Assembly (NCBI GenBank): GCA_903822435.1
Contig: CAIJPE010000397.1
Span: 1-64,000 of the forward strand
Length of the DNA: 64,000 nucleotides
Reading direction: 5' to 3'
DNA from: an uncultured beta proteobacterium
Lineage (GTDB): Bacteria > Pseudomonadota > Gammaproteobacteria > Burkholderiales > Burkholderiaceae_C
Of this stretch, positions 18,318 to 27,822 are shown one piece after another. Under the pieces are notes generated by a model. That model was given only the letters and a program-made list of their open reading frames with translations. It was not told where the DNA came from and did not search any database. Each line of letters starts with the position of its first letter. The stretch's first letter is position 1. Both the position numbers and the translations under genes were made by a program.

Positions 18318-19910
18318 GTGATATCGCACGCCACCAGAGCCCTCAAGGGCTTCGCCAATCTCCCCATCGGCGCACGCCTGGCCTGCACCTTCGGCACCGT
18401 GATGCTGCTGATGGCACTGCTCGGGGGCTTCGCGCTGGTCAGCCTGGCCCGCGTGAATGGATCCTCGGCCGAACTGGCGAACAAGTGGCTGCCCAGCGTG
18501 GCGCAATTGGCCGGCGCGCGCACCGCCATGCTGGAGTACCGCGAGTTCGAGCTCAAGCACACCCGCGCGGCCGACGCAAGCTATCGCGCCGAATACGAAG
18601 ACAAGATGAAGGAAGCCGGCACCGCGGTCGCTGCCCGGCTGGCCGACTATGCCAAGCTTCCCGCTGCGGCCGATGAGCAGAAGCTGGCCGAGCAGTTGAA
18701 GGCGCACTGGACCGAGTTCCTGACCGTGGACAAGCGGGTGTTGGACCTGGGCCGCGAAGGCAAGGGTGACGACGCGCGCGACATTGCCGATGGTGCCGGC
18801 AAGATGGCGGCCGACGACGCGCTGGGGGCCTTGGATGCCCTGTCCACCTACTGCTTCGAAACCGGCCAGGCCGCGGCCGAAGAGGCCCATCGCGTGCACC
18901 GCAACGCACGGTTGTGGACGCTGGGCCTGCTGTCGGCGGCCCTCTCGATCGGGTTGGGGCTGGCGGTGCTGATCACGCGCACGCTGCTCCGGCAACTCGG
19001 CGGCGAGCCGCACGTGGCGGTGGCCGTGGCGCGTGCGGTGGCCGAAGGCGACCTGAGCACGCCCATCCCGCTGCGCCCGGGTGACGAGGCCAGCCTGATG
19101 GCGCGGCTCAGCCACATGCAGGACAGCCTGGCGCAGGTGGTCAGCAGCGTGCGGCAGGGCTCGGAAAGCGTGGCCACGGCCAGCAACCAGATCGCGCAAG
19201 GCAATTCCGACCTGTCCAGCCGAACGGAGCAGCAGGCATCGGCCCTGGAGCAGACGGCGGCCTCGATGGAACAGCTGGGCGCCACCGTGCGCCTGAACGC
19301 CGACAACGCGCGGCAGGCCGACACTCTGGCGCAAGGTGCCAGCGAAGTGGCGCAACGCGGCGGCCAGGCCGTGGGCCGCGTGGTCGACACCATGCGCGAG
19401 ATCAATGCCAGCTCGCGCCGCATCGCCGACATCATCGGCGTGATCGACGGCATCGCCTTCCAGACCAACATCCTGGCCCTGAACGCGGCGGTGGAAGCCG
19501 CGAGGGCCGGCGAACAGGGCCGCGGCTTTGCCGTGGTCGCCAGCGAGGTGCGCAGCCTGGCCCAGCGCACCGCGCAGGCCGCCCGCGAGATCAAGAGCCT
19601 GATTGCCTCCAGCGTGGAGCGCGTGGCTTCTGGCACGGTGCAGGTCGACGATGCCGGCGCCACCATGAGCGAGGTCGTGGCATCCATCGGGCGGGTGTCG
19701 GCCATCGTGGCCGAGATCAGTGCCGCCAGCCGCGAGCAGAGCGCCGGCGTGCAGCAGGTGGGCAGCGCCATCACCGACATGGACCGCGCCACGCAGCAGA
19801 ACGCCGCCCTGGTCGAGCAGAGCGCGGCAGCGGCGGAAAGCCTGCGGCGCCAGGCCGACGAACTGGTCGGCGTGGTGGCCTCGTTCCAGCTGGGCAGCCA
19901 AACCGGGTGA
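18318..19910 (+). CDS. Methyl-accepting chemotaxis protein
   Basis: This membrane chemoreceptor feeds the CheA/CheW pathway. The 530-residue form has a first helix at about residues 20-44, a helical periplasmic domain of the four-helix-bundle type (rich in Ala, Glu and Lys), a second helix near 195-220, a HAMP segment (LLRQLGGEP...[11 protein letters not shown]) and the highly conserved signalling tip [20 protein letters not shown] with methylation helices on both sides. There is no C-terminal CheR-binding pentapeptide. The GTG at 18318 is chosen because AAAGG lies seven bases before it and the residues encoded upstream in the track ORF are shadow. It sits just after the secreted Cache protein. 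Confidence 0.9.
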   Translation: MISHATRALKGFANLPIGARLACTFGTVMLLMALLGGFALVSLARVNGSSAELANKWLPSVAQLAGARTAMLEYREFELKHTRAADASYRAEYEDKMKEAGTAVAARLADYAKLPAAADEQKLAEQLKAHWTEFLTVDKRVLDLGREGKGDDARDIADGAGKMAADDALGALDALSTYCFETGQAAAEEAHRVHRNARLWTLGLLSAALSIGLGLAVLITRTLLRQLGGEPHVAVAVARAVAEGDLSTPIPLRPGDEASLMARLSHMQDSLAQVVSSVRQGSESVATASNQIAQGNSDLSSRTEQQASALEQTAASMEQLGATVRLNADNARQADTLAQGASEVAQRGGQAVGRVVDTMREINASSRRIADIIGVIDGIAFQTNILALNAAVEAARAGEQGRGFAVVASEVRSLAQRTAQAAREIKSLIASSVERVASGTVQVDDAGATMSEVVASIGRVSAIVAEISAASREQSAGVQQVGSAITDMDRATQQNAALVEQSAAAAESLRRQADELVGVVASFQLGSQTG

Positions 19911-19952
19911 TGCCCCCGCGACGGAGCGCGGCAGACGGCCGCCACCGTCCGG

Positions 19953-19958
19953 GATAAT
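19953..19958 (+). promoter_or_regulatory. -10-like GATAAT six bases before the dapC start
   Basis: GATAAT (5 of 6 to the -10 consensus) stands alone in very GC-rich sequence, and its end is six bases before the ATG of dapC. A transcript begun 6-8 bases after it would start at or next to the ATG, leaving no room for a ribosome-binding site, and none is seen. A good -35 was not found. The map gene in this window has the same arrangement. Confidence 0.5.
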
Positions 19959-19964
19959 CGGCGG

Positions 19965-21185
19965 ATGAACCCGCTGCTGGGGCGCCTGCACCCCTACCCC
20001 TTCGAACGCTGGCGCGAGCTCACGCGCGACATCCAGCCCAACCCTGCCTTCAAGCCCGTCAGCCTGGGCATCGGCGAGCCGCGCCACCCCACGCCGGCCC
20101 TGATCGAACAGGCGCTGGTGGCGGCGTTGCCGGCGTTGTCATCGTACCCTGCCACGGCGGGCGAGCCGGCCTTGCGCCAGGCCATCGCGGGCTGGGTGCA
20201 ACGGCGCTACGGCGTGGGCCTGGACGCGGACCGGCAGGTGCTGCCGGTCAATGGCTCGCGAGAGGCCTTGTTCGCGCTGGCGCAGACCGTCGTCGACCCC
20301 ACTCGGCCGGGTGCCACGGTGGTCTGCCCCAACCCTTTCTATCAGATCTACGAAGGGGCCGCGCTGCTGGCCGGCGCCCGGACGGCCTTCGTCCCCAGCC
20401 GGCCCGACCGCAACTTCGCCACCGACTGGGACGCCGTGGACGAGGCCACCTGGGCCCGAACCCAGTTGCTCTATACCTGCTCGCCCGGCAACCCTACCGG
20501 CGCGGTGATGCCGCTGGCCGAGTGGCAGCGGCTGTTCGAGCTCAGCGACCGCCATGGCTTCGTCATCGCCAGCGACGAGTGCTACTCCGAGATCTACTTC
20601 CGCGACGAGCCGCCGCTGGGCGCCCTGCAGGCCGCCATCGCCCTGGGCCGCACCGACTTTCGCGGCCTGGTTGCCCTGACGAGCCTGAGCAAGCGCAGCA
20701 ACGTGCCCGGCCTGCGTTCGGGGTTCGTGGCCGGCGACGCCGAGCTCCTCAAGGCCTTCCTGCTCTACCGCACCTATCACGGCAGCGCGATGGGCGGCAT
20801 GGTGCAGCGCGCCAGCATCGCCGCCTGGGACGACGAGGCCCACGTGGTGGCCAACCGCGAGCAATACCGCGCCAAATTCGCGCAGGTGATGCCGGTCCTG
20901 GCACCGGTGCTGGACGTGGCACTGCCCGACGCCGCCTTCTACCTGTGGGCCGCCGTCCCGGGCGGTGATGACATCGCCTTCGCCCGCGGGCTGCTGGCTC
21001 AATACAATGTGCAGGTGTTGCCGGGCAGCCTGCTCGCGCGCACCGCAGCGCCCGGCGGCAGCGCCGGCGCAGGGCCCGGCGCCAGCAATCCGGGCCAGGG
21101 CCGCATCCGCATGGCGCTGGTGGCCCCCGTGGCCGAATGCGTCGAAGCGGCGCAACGCATCGTCTCCTACACCAAAGGCTTGTGA
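19965..21185 (+). CDS. dapC: Succinyldiaminopimelate transaminase DapC
   Basis: This pyridoxal-phosphate enzyme of the succinylase branch of lysine and diaminopimelate synthesis transfers an amino group from glutamate to N-succinyl-2-amino-6-ketopimelate. The 406-residue class I aminotransferase has [11 protein letters not shown] at the N-terminus, the PLP-interacting [12 protein letters not shown] near residue 173, [11 protein letters not shown] near 203 and the Schiff-base lysine in [15 protein letters not shown] near 245, with a C-terminal RIRMALV. A small insertion rich in Gly and Ala ([16 protein letters not shown]) near residue 370 is unremarkable. dapD follows with a one-base TGATG overlap, which fixes the pathway. 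Confidence 0.93.
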   Translation: MNPLLGRLHPYPFERWRELTRDIQPNPAFKPVSLGIGEPRHPTPALIEQALVAALPALSSYPATAGEPALRQAIAGWVQRRYGVGLDADRQVLPVNGSREALFALAQTVVDPTRPGATVVCPNPFYQIYEGAALLAGARTAFVPSRPDRNFATDWDAVDEATWARTQLLYTCSPGNPTGAVMPLAEWQRLFELSDRHGFVIASDECYSEIYFRDEPPLGALQAAIALGRTDFRGLVALTSLSKRSNVPGLRSGFVAGDAELLKAFLLYRTYHGSAMGGMVQRASIAAWDDEAHVVANREQYRAKFAQVMPVLAPVLDVALPDAAFYLWAAVPGGDDIAFARGLLAQYNVQVLPGSLLARTAAPGGSAGAGPGASNPGQGRIRMALVAPVAECVEAAQRIVSYTKGL

Positions 21186-22000
21186 TGAGCATCAAGGAAG
21201 TGATCGACCTCGCCTGGGAATCCCGGGCAGAGATTTCCGCGCTGAATGCGCCCGAAGTGCGCGAAGCCGTCGAGCAGGTCATCGCCGACCTGAACGGCGG
21301 CCGGCTGCGCGTGGCCGAGCGCCGTGGCGTGGGCGACTGGGTCGTGCACCAGTGGATCAAGAAGGCCGTGCTGCTGAGCTTCCGGCTGAACGACAACAAG
21401 CTGATGCACGCCGGCGAGCTGGGCTTCTTCGACAAGGTGCCCACCAAGTTCTCGCACCTGGACGAAGCCCAGATGAAGGCCAGCGGCGTGCGGGTGGTGC
21501 CCCCGGCCGTGGCCCGGCGAGGCAGTTACCTGGCCAGGAACGTGGTGCTGATGCCCAGCTACGTGAATATCGGCGCCTACGTGGACGAAGGCACCATGGT
21601 CGACACCTGGGCCACCGTCGGCTCCTGCGCGCAGATCGGCAAGAACGTGCACCTCTCCGGCGGCGTGGGCATCGGTGGGGTGCTGGAGCCGCTGCAGGCC
21701 AATCCCACCATCATCGAGGACAACTGCTTCATCGGCGCCCGCAGCGAAGTGGTCGAAGGCGTGATCGTCGAAGAGAACTCCGTGATCAGCATGGGCGTGT
21801 ACCTGGGCCAGAGCACCAAGATCTACGACCGCGCCACCGGCACCGTCAGCTACGGCCGCATCCCGGCCGGCTCGGTGGTGGTCTCGGGCAATCTGCCCTC
21901 GGCCGACGGCAGCCACAGCCTGTATTGCGCCGTGATCGTGAAAAAGGTGGACGCCCAGACCCGGGCCAAGACCTCGCTCAACGATTTGCTGCGCGCCTGA
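21185..22000 (+). CDS. dapD: 2,3,4,5-tetrahydropyridine-2,6-dicarboxylate N-succinyltransferase DapD
   Basis: This enzyme transfers succinyl from succinyl-CoA to tetrahydrodipicolinate in lysine and cell-wall diaminopimelate synthesis. The 271-residue protein has an N-terminal helical domain, the catalytic-site region [24 protein letters not shown], and the left-handed beta-helix hexapeptide repeats ([37 protein letters not shown]). The length is typical. The ATG at 21185 shares its A with the dapC stop, giving tight coupling. dapE, which often follows in this order of bacteria, is not in the window. Confidence 0.96.
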   Translation: MSIKEVIDLAWESRAEISALNAPEVREAVEQVIADLNGGRLRVAERRGVGDWVVHQWIKKAVLLSFRLNDNKLMHAGELGFFDKVPTKFSHLDEAQMKASGVRVVPPAVARRGSYLARNVVLMPSYVNIGAYVDEGTMVDTWATVGSCAQIGKNVHLSGGVGIGGVLEPLQANPTIIEDNCFIGARSEVVEGVIVEENSVISMGVYLGQSTKIYDRATGTVSYGRIPAGSVVVSGNLPSADGSHSLYCAVIVKKVDAQTRAKTSLNDLLRA

Positions 22001-22061
22001 CGGGCATCGGCCGATAACCGGGGGTTCGATGGCAAACGCACCGAAGGGGCACTGAAGAACC

Positions 22062-23258
22062 ATGGCCAACAATCTCGAGCGCGTGCTGCGCCTGATGGCA
22101 GAGAAAAGTGCCTCCGACGTGTACATGTCGGCCAACACCCCCATCCTGATCAAGATCCATGGCCAGATCATGCAGCTGTCGGACCAGCTGCTGGCCACGC
22201 ACCAGACGCGCCAGTTGCTGGCCGAGATGCTGGCCCCGCAGCAGCTGGAAGAGCTGGACGACACCGGCGAGCTCAACGTGGGCATCAGCGTCACGCGCGT
22301 AGGCAGCTTCCGGCTGTCGGCCTTCAAGCAGCGCGGGTCCATCGCCGCCGTGATCCGCTGCATTCCCTTCGAGATCCCCTCGCTCGACACCCTGGGCGTG
22401 CCGGCGCTGCTCTCGCAACTGGTCACCGACAAGCGCGGCCTGATCCTGATGGTGGGCGCCACCGGCACCGGCAAGAGCACCACGCTGGCATCCATGCTGG
22501 AATGGCGCAACCAGCAGATGACGGGCCACATCCTCACCATCGAGGACCCGATCGAGTTCCTCTTCACGAACAAGAAGAGCATCGTCAACCAGCGCGAAGT
22601 GGGCCGCGACACGCAGAGCCTGCAGGTCGCCCTGAAGAACGCCCTGCGCCAGGCACCCGACTGCATCCTGATCGGCGAAATCCGGGACCGCGAGACGATG
22701 AGCTCGGCGCTGTCCTACGCCCTGTCGGGCCACCTCGTGCTGGCCACCCTGCACGGCAACAACAGCTACCACGCGCTGGGCCGGATCCTGTCGTTCTACA
22801 CGCCCGAGGCACGGCCCACGCTGCTGTCGGACCTGTCTGCCGGCCTGCGCGCCATCGTCTCGCAGCGCCTGCTGCGCGCCAACTCGGGCGGCCGTGTGCC
22901 GGCGGTGGAAGTGCTGCTGAACACCAAGCTGATTGCCGAGCTCATCGACAGGGGCGACCTCTCGGGTGTGAAGGAAGCGGTGGAGAAGTCGCTGGCCGAA
23001 GGATCGCAGACCTTCGAGCAGGACATTGCCCGCCTGATCGGCGAGGGCGTGGTGTCGCGCGACGAGGGCCTGGCCCAGGCCGACTCGCCCACCAACCTGC
23101 TGTGGCGCCTGCAGAACGACCAGACGCCAGCCTCGCGCATCGCGCCCAAGAAGGAAGAGTCCGAGGCGGCCACCTTCACCGAACTGTCCATCGAGGTGCG
23201 TGCCGAAGACACGCGGCCCGGGGCAGGCGCCACACCGCCGTGGGCGGTGAAACGTTGA
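22062..23258 (+). CDS. pilU: PilT/PilU-family type IV pilus retraction ATPase (PilU-like)
   Basis: This cytoplasmic hexameric ATPase drives or assists retraction of type IV pili. The 398-residue protein has the PilT N-terminal domain (ASDVYMSANTPILIKIHGQIM), Walker A GATGTGKST near residue 132, the Asp box TIEDPIEFLF, Walker B CILIGEIRDRET near 204 and the His box LATLHGNN. The C-terminal tail beyond residue 350 is longer and more variable than in PilT, supporting PilU. No other pilus gene is nearby; it lies 61 bases after dapD. PilT cannot be fully excluded. Confidence 0.85.
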   Translation: MANNLERVLRLMAEKSASDVYMSANTPILIKIHGQIMQLSDQLLATHQTRQLLAEMLAPQQLEELDDTGELNVGISVTRVGSFRLSAFKQRGSIAAVIRCIPFEIPSLDTLGVPALLSQLVTDKRGLILMVGATGTGKSTTLASMLEWRNQQMTGHILTIEDPIEFLFTNKKSIVNQREVGRDTQSLQVALKNALRQAPDCILIGEIRDRETMSSALSYALSGHLVLATLHGNNSYHALGRILSFYTPEARPTLLSDLSAGLRAIVSQRLLRANSGGRVPAVEVLLNTKLIAELIDRGDLSGVKEAVEKSLAEGSQTFEQDIARLIGEGVVSRDEGLAQADSPTNLLWRLQNDQTPASRIAPKKEESEAATFTELSIEVRAEDTRPGAGATPPWAVKR

Positions 23259-23331
23259 CCACCGGCTCCCCTCGGCGCCCACACGCGGCGCGACCCTGGC
23301 GTTGCCGCCCACCCCTGGAAGGATTCCCCGC

Positions 23332-24186
23332 ATGACCGTGATCGAGCTCGTCCAGCACATGAGCGAGCGCCTGGAAGAGGCCGGCGTGGCCTACGGTCAT
23401 GGCACCACCAACGCCTTCGACGAAGCCGCCTGGCTGGTGCTGTGGAAGCTGGGCATCCCGCTGGACGCGCTGGACGAGGCCGCCGACCGGTCCGTGGACG
23501 CCCCCGACGAAGCCGCGGTGCAGGCCCTGGTACAAGAGCGCATCACCAGCCGCCGCCCGGCCGCCTACCTCACGGGCGAAGCCTGGCTGCAGGGCGTGCC
23601 CTTCACGGTGGATGAACGCGTGATCGTGCCGCGCTCGCTGATCGCCGAGCCCCTGATGGACGGCACGCTGGACGCCTGGTTGCCGACCCGGCTGCGCACG
23701 GTGCTGGACCTGTGCACCGGCAATGGCAGCCTGGCCATCCTGGCCGCACTGGCCTGGCCGGACGTGGTGGTCACGGCCACCGACGTCTCGGCCGATGCCC
23801 TGGCCGTGGCCCGCCTGAACGTGCAGCGGCACGGCCTGGAAGACCGCATCACGCTGGTCCAGGGCGATGGGCTGTCGGCCGCGCCCGCGCGCTTCGACCT
23901 CATCCTGTGCAACCCGCCCTACGTCAACAACCGCTCGATGAGCGCGCTGCCCCCCGAATACCGCGCTGAGCCAACGCTGGCGCTGGCGGGCGGCGACGAC
24001 GGGCTGGCGTTCATCCGGCCGTTGCTGGCGCGGGTGCACCGGCACCTGACGGACGAAGGCGTGCTGGTGCTGGAAATCGGCAACGAACGGGCGCATTTCG
24101 ATGCCGCCTTTGCACGCCTGCCCGCCGTCTGGCTGCCCACCAGCGCCGGTGACGACCAGGTGCTGCTGATCCAGGCCGAACGATGA
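23332..24186 (+). CDS. prmB: Ribosomal protein L3 glutamine N5-methyltransferase PrmB
   Basis: This S-adenosylmethionine-dependent enzyme methylates a glutamine of ribosomal protein L3, which helps large-subunit assembly. The 284-residue protein has the N-terminal helical domain (HMSERLEEAGVAYGHGTTNAFDEAAWLVLWKLGIPLD), the SAM-binding motif VLDLCTGNGSLAIL near residue 124, and the NPPY catalytic motif ILCNPPYVNNRSM near residue 193. The HGT and DEA features separate it from release-factor methylase PrmC. The ATG at 23332 with GGAAGGA upstream is preferred over the track start ten codons earlier. Its stop overlaps the next gene (ATGA). Confidence 0.92.
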   Translation: MTVIELVQHMSERLEEAGVAYGHGTTNAFDEAAWLVLWKLGIPLDALDEAADRSVDAPDEAAVQALVQERITSRRPAAYLTGEAWLQGVPFTVDERVIVPRSLIAEPLMDGTLDAWLPTRLRTVLDLCTGNGSLAILAALAWPDVVVTATDVSADALAVARLNVQRHGLEDRITLVQGDGLSAAPARFDLILCNPPYVNNRSMSALPPEYRAEPTLALAGGDDGLAFIRPLLARVHRHLTDEGVLVLEIGNERAHFDAAFARLPAVWLPTSAGDDQVLLIQAER

Positions 24187-26195
24187 TCACGCTGCGCAAC
24201 ATCACGCTGCGGCGCGGCGTCAAGGTCGTGCTGCAGGGCGCCGGCGTGGTGCTCCAGCCGGGGGAAAAGGTGGGCCTGATCGGGCGCAACGGCGCCGGCA
24301 AGTCGAGCCTGTTCTCGCTGCTGGCCGGTCGCCTGCAGGCCGACACTGGCGACATCGAGATCCCGCCCCGCTGGCGCATGAGCGAGGTGGCGCAGGAGAT
24401 GCCCGAGACCGAGGACGGTGCGGCCGAATTCGTGCTGCAGGGCGACAAGCCGCTTCAGGAAGCGTACGCGCGGCTGGCGCAGGCCGAGGCCTCGGGCGAT
24501 GGGCACGCCATCGGCGATGCCCACCTGGCCCTGGACGAGGCCGGGGCCTTCGATGCCCGGCCGCGCGCCGAGGCGCTGCTGCTGGGCCTGGGCTTCCGCA
24601 CCGAGCAACTCGACGCGCCGGTCAACAGCTTCTCGGGCGGCTGGCGGATGCGGCTGCAACTGGCTCGCGCACTGATGTGCCCGGCCGAACTGCTGCTGTT
24701 GGACGAGCCCACGAACCACCTGGACCTCGATGCCCTCGTGTGGCTGGAAGCGTGGCTCAAGCGCTTCGAGGGCCTGATGGTGGTTATCAGCCACGACCGC
24801 GAATTCCTCGACGCCATCTGCCGTGTCATCGTGCACCTGGACGAGACGCAGCTCACCCGCTATACCGGCAACTACACGGCCTTCGAGGAACTCCGCGCCG
24901 AGCGCATGAGCCAGGCGCAGGCGGCCTTCTCCAAGCAGCAGGACAAGGTGGCGCACCTGCAGCGCTTCATCGACCGCTTCAAGGCCAAGGCCAGCAAGGC
25001 CAAGCAGGCACAGAGCCGGGTCAAGGCCCTGGCCCGCATGGAGCGTTTGGCCCCGGTGCTGACCTCGAGCGATTTCAGCTTCGAATTCCGCGAGCCGCAG
25101 AGCCTGCCCAACCCGATGCTGTCTTTCGACGGCCTGGCCTGCGGTTATGGCGGCGTGCCCATCGTCAAGGGCTTCAGCCGCTCGGTGCTGGCCGGGCAGC
25201 GCATCGGCATCCTGGGCGCCAACGGCCAAGGCAAGTCCACGCTGGTCAAGACCATCGCCGGCGACCTGCCCCTGATCGCCGGGCAGGCCACGCAGGGCAA
25301 GGGCCTGGTCATCGGCTACTTCGCGCAGCAGGAGCTCGACGTGCTGCACCTGGACGACGGCCCGCTGATGCACATGGTGCGGCTGGCGCGCGACGTGGGC
25401 CCGGTAGGCCGAGAGCAGGAGTTGCGCGATTTCCTCGGCCGCTTCCGCTTCACTGGCGAGATGGTGCAGCAGCCCGTGGGGTCGCTGTCGGGCGGCGAGA
25501 AGGCCCGCCTCGTGCTGGCCATGCTGGTGTGGCAACGCCCCAACCTGTTGTTGCTGGACGAGCCGACCAACCATCTGGACCTGACCACGCGCGAGGCCCT
25601 GTCCATCGCGCTGAACGAGTTCGAAGGCACGGTCATGCTGGTCAGCCATGACCGCGCGCTGCTGCGCGAGACCTGCGACGAGTTCTGGCTGGTCACCCGC
25701 GGCGGCGTGCAGCCTTTCGACGGCGACCTGGACGATTACCAGAAGTGGCTGCTGGAAGTGTCGCGGGCCACCGCGCGCGGTGCAGAGCCGCCCCCCGCGC
25801 CGCGCAGCAGCAGTGCCCCTGCGCCGGCACCTGCCGCCAGCTCCGAAGCCGTTCGGGTCGGCAACGGCAAGGCGGCGCCGGCTTTGGCGAAGCCACCTGC
25901 CGCTGCACCCGCAGACCGCCGCGACGACCGCAAGCAGGCTGCCCAGTCGCGCTCGGTGCTGGCCAACCGCACCCGGCCCCTTCGCATGGAGGTGCATCAG
26001 ATCGATGGCCGCCTGGAAAAGCTGGCCGCCGAGAAAGCCGCCATCGAAGCCCTGCTGAGCGCTGGCAAGCGACCGCCCGGCGAGATTGCCGAAGCCGGGC
26101 GGCGCCTGAACCACATTGCCGCCGAGGTGGCGATGCTCGAAGAGCGATGGCTCGCGCTGAACAGCGAGATCGAGACGCTGCAGGCCGCGGGTTGA
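24183..26195 (+). CDS. yheS: ABC-F family ATPase (YheS-like), ribosome-associated
   Basis: This soluble ABC-F protein has two ATPase domains and no membrane part; relatives act on stalled or starting ribosomes. The 670-residue protein has Walker A GRNGAGKSS near residue 35, a first signature FSGGWRMRLQLARAL near 143, LLLLDEPTNHLDLDALVWLE, the P-site linker helices (YIDR-type QRFIDRFKAKASKAKQAQSRVKAL near 257-280), second Walker A GANGQGKST near 346, and second signature LSGGEKARLVLAML near 435. A low-complexity Ala/Pro/Ser linker around residues 530-585 precedes a C-terminal coiled coil. Alignment in memory to E. coli YheS is good throughout. It is coupled to prmB by an ATGA overlap. Confidence 0.92.
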   Translation: MITLRNITLRRGVKVVLQGAGVVLQPGEKVGLIGRNGAGKSSLFSLLAGRLQADTGDIEIPPRWRMSEVAQEMPETEDGAAEFVLQGDKPLQEAYARLAQAEASGDGHAIGDAHLALDEAGAFDARPRAEALLLGLGFRTEQLDAPVNSFSGGWRMRLQLARALMCPAELLLLDEPTNHLDLDALVWLEAWLKRFEGLMVVISHDREFLDAICRVIVHLDETQLTRYTGNYTAFEELRAERMSQAQAAFSKQQDKVAHLQRFIDRFKAKASKAKQAQSRVKALARMERLAPVLTSSDFSFEFREPQSLPNPMLSFDGLACGYGGVPIVKGFSRSVLAGQRIGILGANGQGKSTLVKTIAGDLPLIAGQATQGKGLVIGYFAQQELDVLHLDDGPLMHMVRLARDVGPVGREQELRDFLGRFRFTGEMVQQPVGSLSGGEKARLVLAMLVWQRPNLLLLDEPTNHLDLTTREALSIALNEFEGTVMLVSHDRALLRETCDEFWLVTRGGVQPFDGDLDDYQKWLLEVSRATARGAEPPPAPRSSSAPAPAPAASSEAVRVGNGKAAPALAKPPAAAPADRRDDRKQAAQSRSVLANRTRPLRMEVHQIDGRLEKLAAEKAAIEALLSAGKRPPGEIAEAGRRLNHIAAEVAMLEERWLALNSEIETLQAAG

Positions 26196-26749
26196 ACGCT
26201 GCGGCGCCTGCCGCCGCGCAGCGCTGGGTGGCCCTGCTGCGGGGCATCAACGTGGGGCGGGCGCAGCGCCTGCCCATGGCGGACCTGATCGCCCTGCTCG
26301 AGGGCCTGGATTGCAGCGGGGTACGCACCGTCCTCAACAGCGGCAACGCCGCCTTCGACGCACCCCAGGGCACGAAGCCGGCCGAACTGGCTGGCCGCCT
26401 GCAAGCGGCCATCCACGCGCGGCTCGGGCTGACGGTGCCGGTTCAGGTTCGCACGGCGGATCTGTGGCGCGCCATCGTGGCCGCCAACATCCTGGCCGAC
26501 GGGGCCGCGGATGCATCGCGCCTGCTGGTGATCTTTCCGGCGCATGGACGCCGCATCGCGGACTGTGCGCCCGCAGCCGACTTGCTGGCCCCGGCCGAAC
26601 GGCTGCACGTGGGCCCCGAAGCCGCGTACCTCTGGTGCGCCGACGGCATCCTGCAAAGCCGCGCGGGGGCGGCCCTGCTGGGCAGCCAGGGCCAGCACGT
26701 CACCACGCGCAACTGGGCCACGGTGTCGAAGATCGCTGCTCTGCTGTGA
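26192..26749 (+). CDS. DUF1697 family protein
   Basis: This 185-residue protein of unknown function matches the DUF1697 family: RWVALLRGINVGRAQRLPMADLIALLEGLDCSGVRTVLNSGNAAFD is the hallmark N-terminal block, and TTRNWATVSKIAALL is the usual C-terminus. No catalytic residues are known for the family. The start is most likely the TTG at 26192, which overlaps the yheS stop as TTGA; no ATG exists before the conserved region. This overlap implies coupled translation with prmB-yheS. Confidence 0.8.
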   Translation: MNAAAPAAAQRWVALLRGINVGRAQRLPMADLIALLEGLDCSGVRTVLNSGNAAFDAPQGTKPAELAGRLQAAIHARLGLTVPVQVRTADLWRAIVAANILADGAADASRLLVIFPAHGRRIADCAPAADLLAPAERLHVGPEAAYLWCADGILQSRAGAALLGSQGQHVTTRNWATVSKIAALL

Positions 26750-26800
26750 GGCTCGATCGCATGCCAGGCCGCGCAGGGTCACCGCTGCCGCGGAAGGGCT

Positions 26801-26822
26801 ATTAAATTGCGCGCTATTTAAT
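26801..26822. promoter_or_regulatory. Near-perfect palindromic operator, probable OhrR site
   Basis: The arms ATTAAAT (26801-26807) and ATTTAAT (26816-26822) are exact inverted repeats around a GCGCGC centre, so the whole 22-base element is symmetrical except for one T/T pair. It overlaps the -35 of the ohrR promoter, as expected for autorepression by a MarR-type peroxide sensor. A second, weaker AT-flanked GTGCAC core lies 15 bases further on (centre near 26826). Binding is inferred. Confidence 0.7.
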
Positions 26823-26835
26823 CGTGCACTATATT
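26807..26835 (+). promoter_or_regulatory. ohrR promoter
   Basis: A -35 TTGCGC (26807-26812) and -10 TATATT (26830-26835, 5 of 6) are separated by 17 bases. The start of transcription would fall within a base or two of the ohrR ATG at 26843, and there is no ribosome-binding site between, so the mRNA is probably leaderless. The -35 lies inside the palindromic operator. Confidence 0.6.
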
Positions 26836-26842
26836 TTCCGGC

Positions 26843-27313
26843 ATGCCGCACCGCTCCTCGTCTTCCCCATCGGACTGGCTCCGCCTGGATCACCAGCTGT
26901 GCTTTGCGCTGTACTCGGCCTCGCTGGCCATGACCAGGACCTACAAGCCCTTGCTGGCGCCGCTGGGGCTGACCTATCCACAGTACCTCGTCATGCTCGT
27001 GTTGTGGGAAGGCGATGGCCTGACCGTCAGCCAGGTGGGTGAACGCCTGGCGCTGGACTCCGGCACGCTCACGCCCCTGCTCAAGCGCCTGGAGACGATG
27101 CAGTTGATCCAGCGCCTGCGCGACGCCAGCGATGAACGGCGGGTGTTGTTGCGCCTGACGCCGGCCGGCCGTGAACTGAAGGCGCGTGCGGGCACCGTGC
27201 CGCGCGCCATCGCCACGGCCTCGCACTGCGACCTGGGTGAGCTGGCCGGCCTTACGGCGCGGCTGCACGCCCTGCGTGCCCAATTGGACGATTCCACCCC
27301 GCGTGCGGCCTGA
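26843..27313 (+). CDS. ohrR: MarR-family organic-peroxide-sensing regulator OhrR
   Basis: This repressor is inactivated when organic hydroperoxide oxidises a single reactive cysteine. The 156-residue protein has that cysteine at position 20 in the typical LDHQLCFALYSAS context, followed by the dimer helix (TRTYKPLLAPLGLTYPQYLVMLVLWE) and a winged helix-turn-helix with LDSGTLTPLLKRLE and the wing RDASDERRVLLRLT. The C-terminus has no second conserved cysteine in the resolving position, but there is one at about residue 129 (SHCDL), so either the one-cysteine or two-cysteine mode is possible. ohr follows after 64 bases on the same strand. Confidence 0.93.
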   Translation: MPHRSSSSPSDWLRLDHQLCFALYSASLAMTRTYKPLLAPLGLTYPQYLVMLVLWEGDGLTVSQVGERLALDSGTLTPLLKRLETMQLIQRLRDASDERRVLLRLTPAGRELKARAGTVPRAIATASHCDLGELAGLTARLHALRAQLDDSTPRAA

Positions 27314-27377
27314 AGCCGAACGCCAACCCCGCGCGGCAGACCGCCGCAGAACCCCCCCTCAGCAGGAGATCCGAACC

Positions 27378-27812
<435 letters not shown>

Positions 27813-27822
27813 ACCCGGCCGA

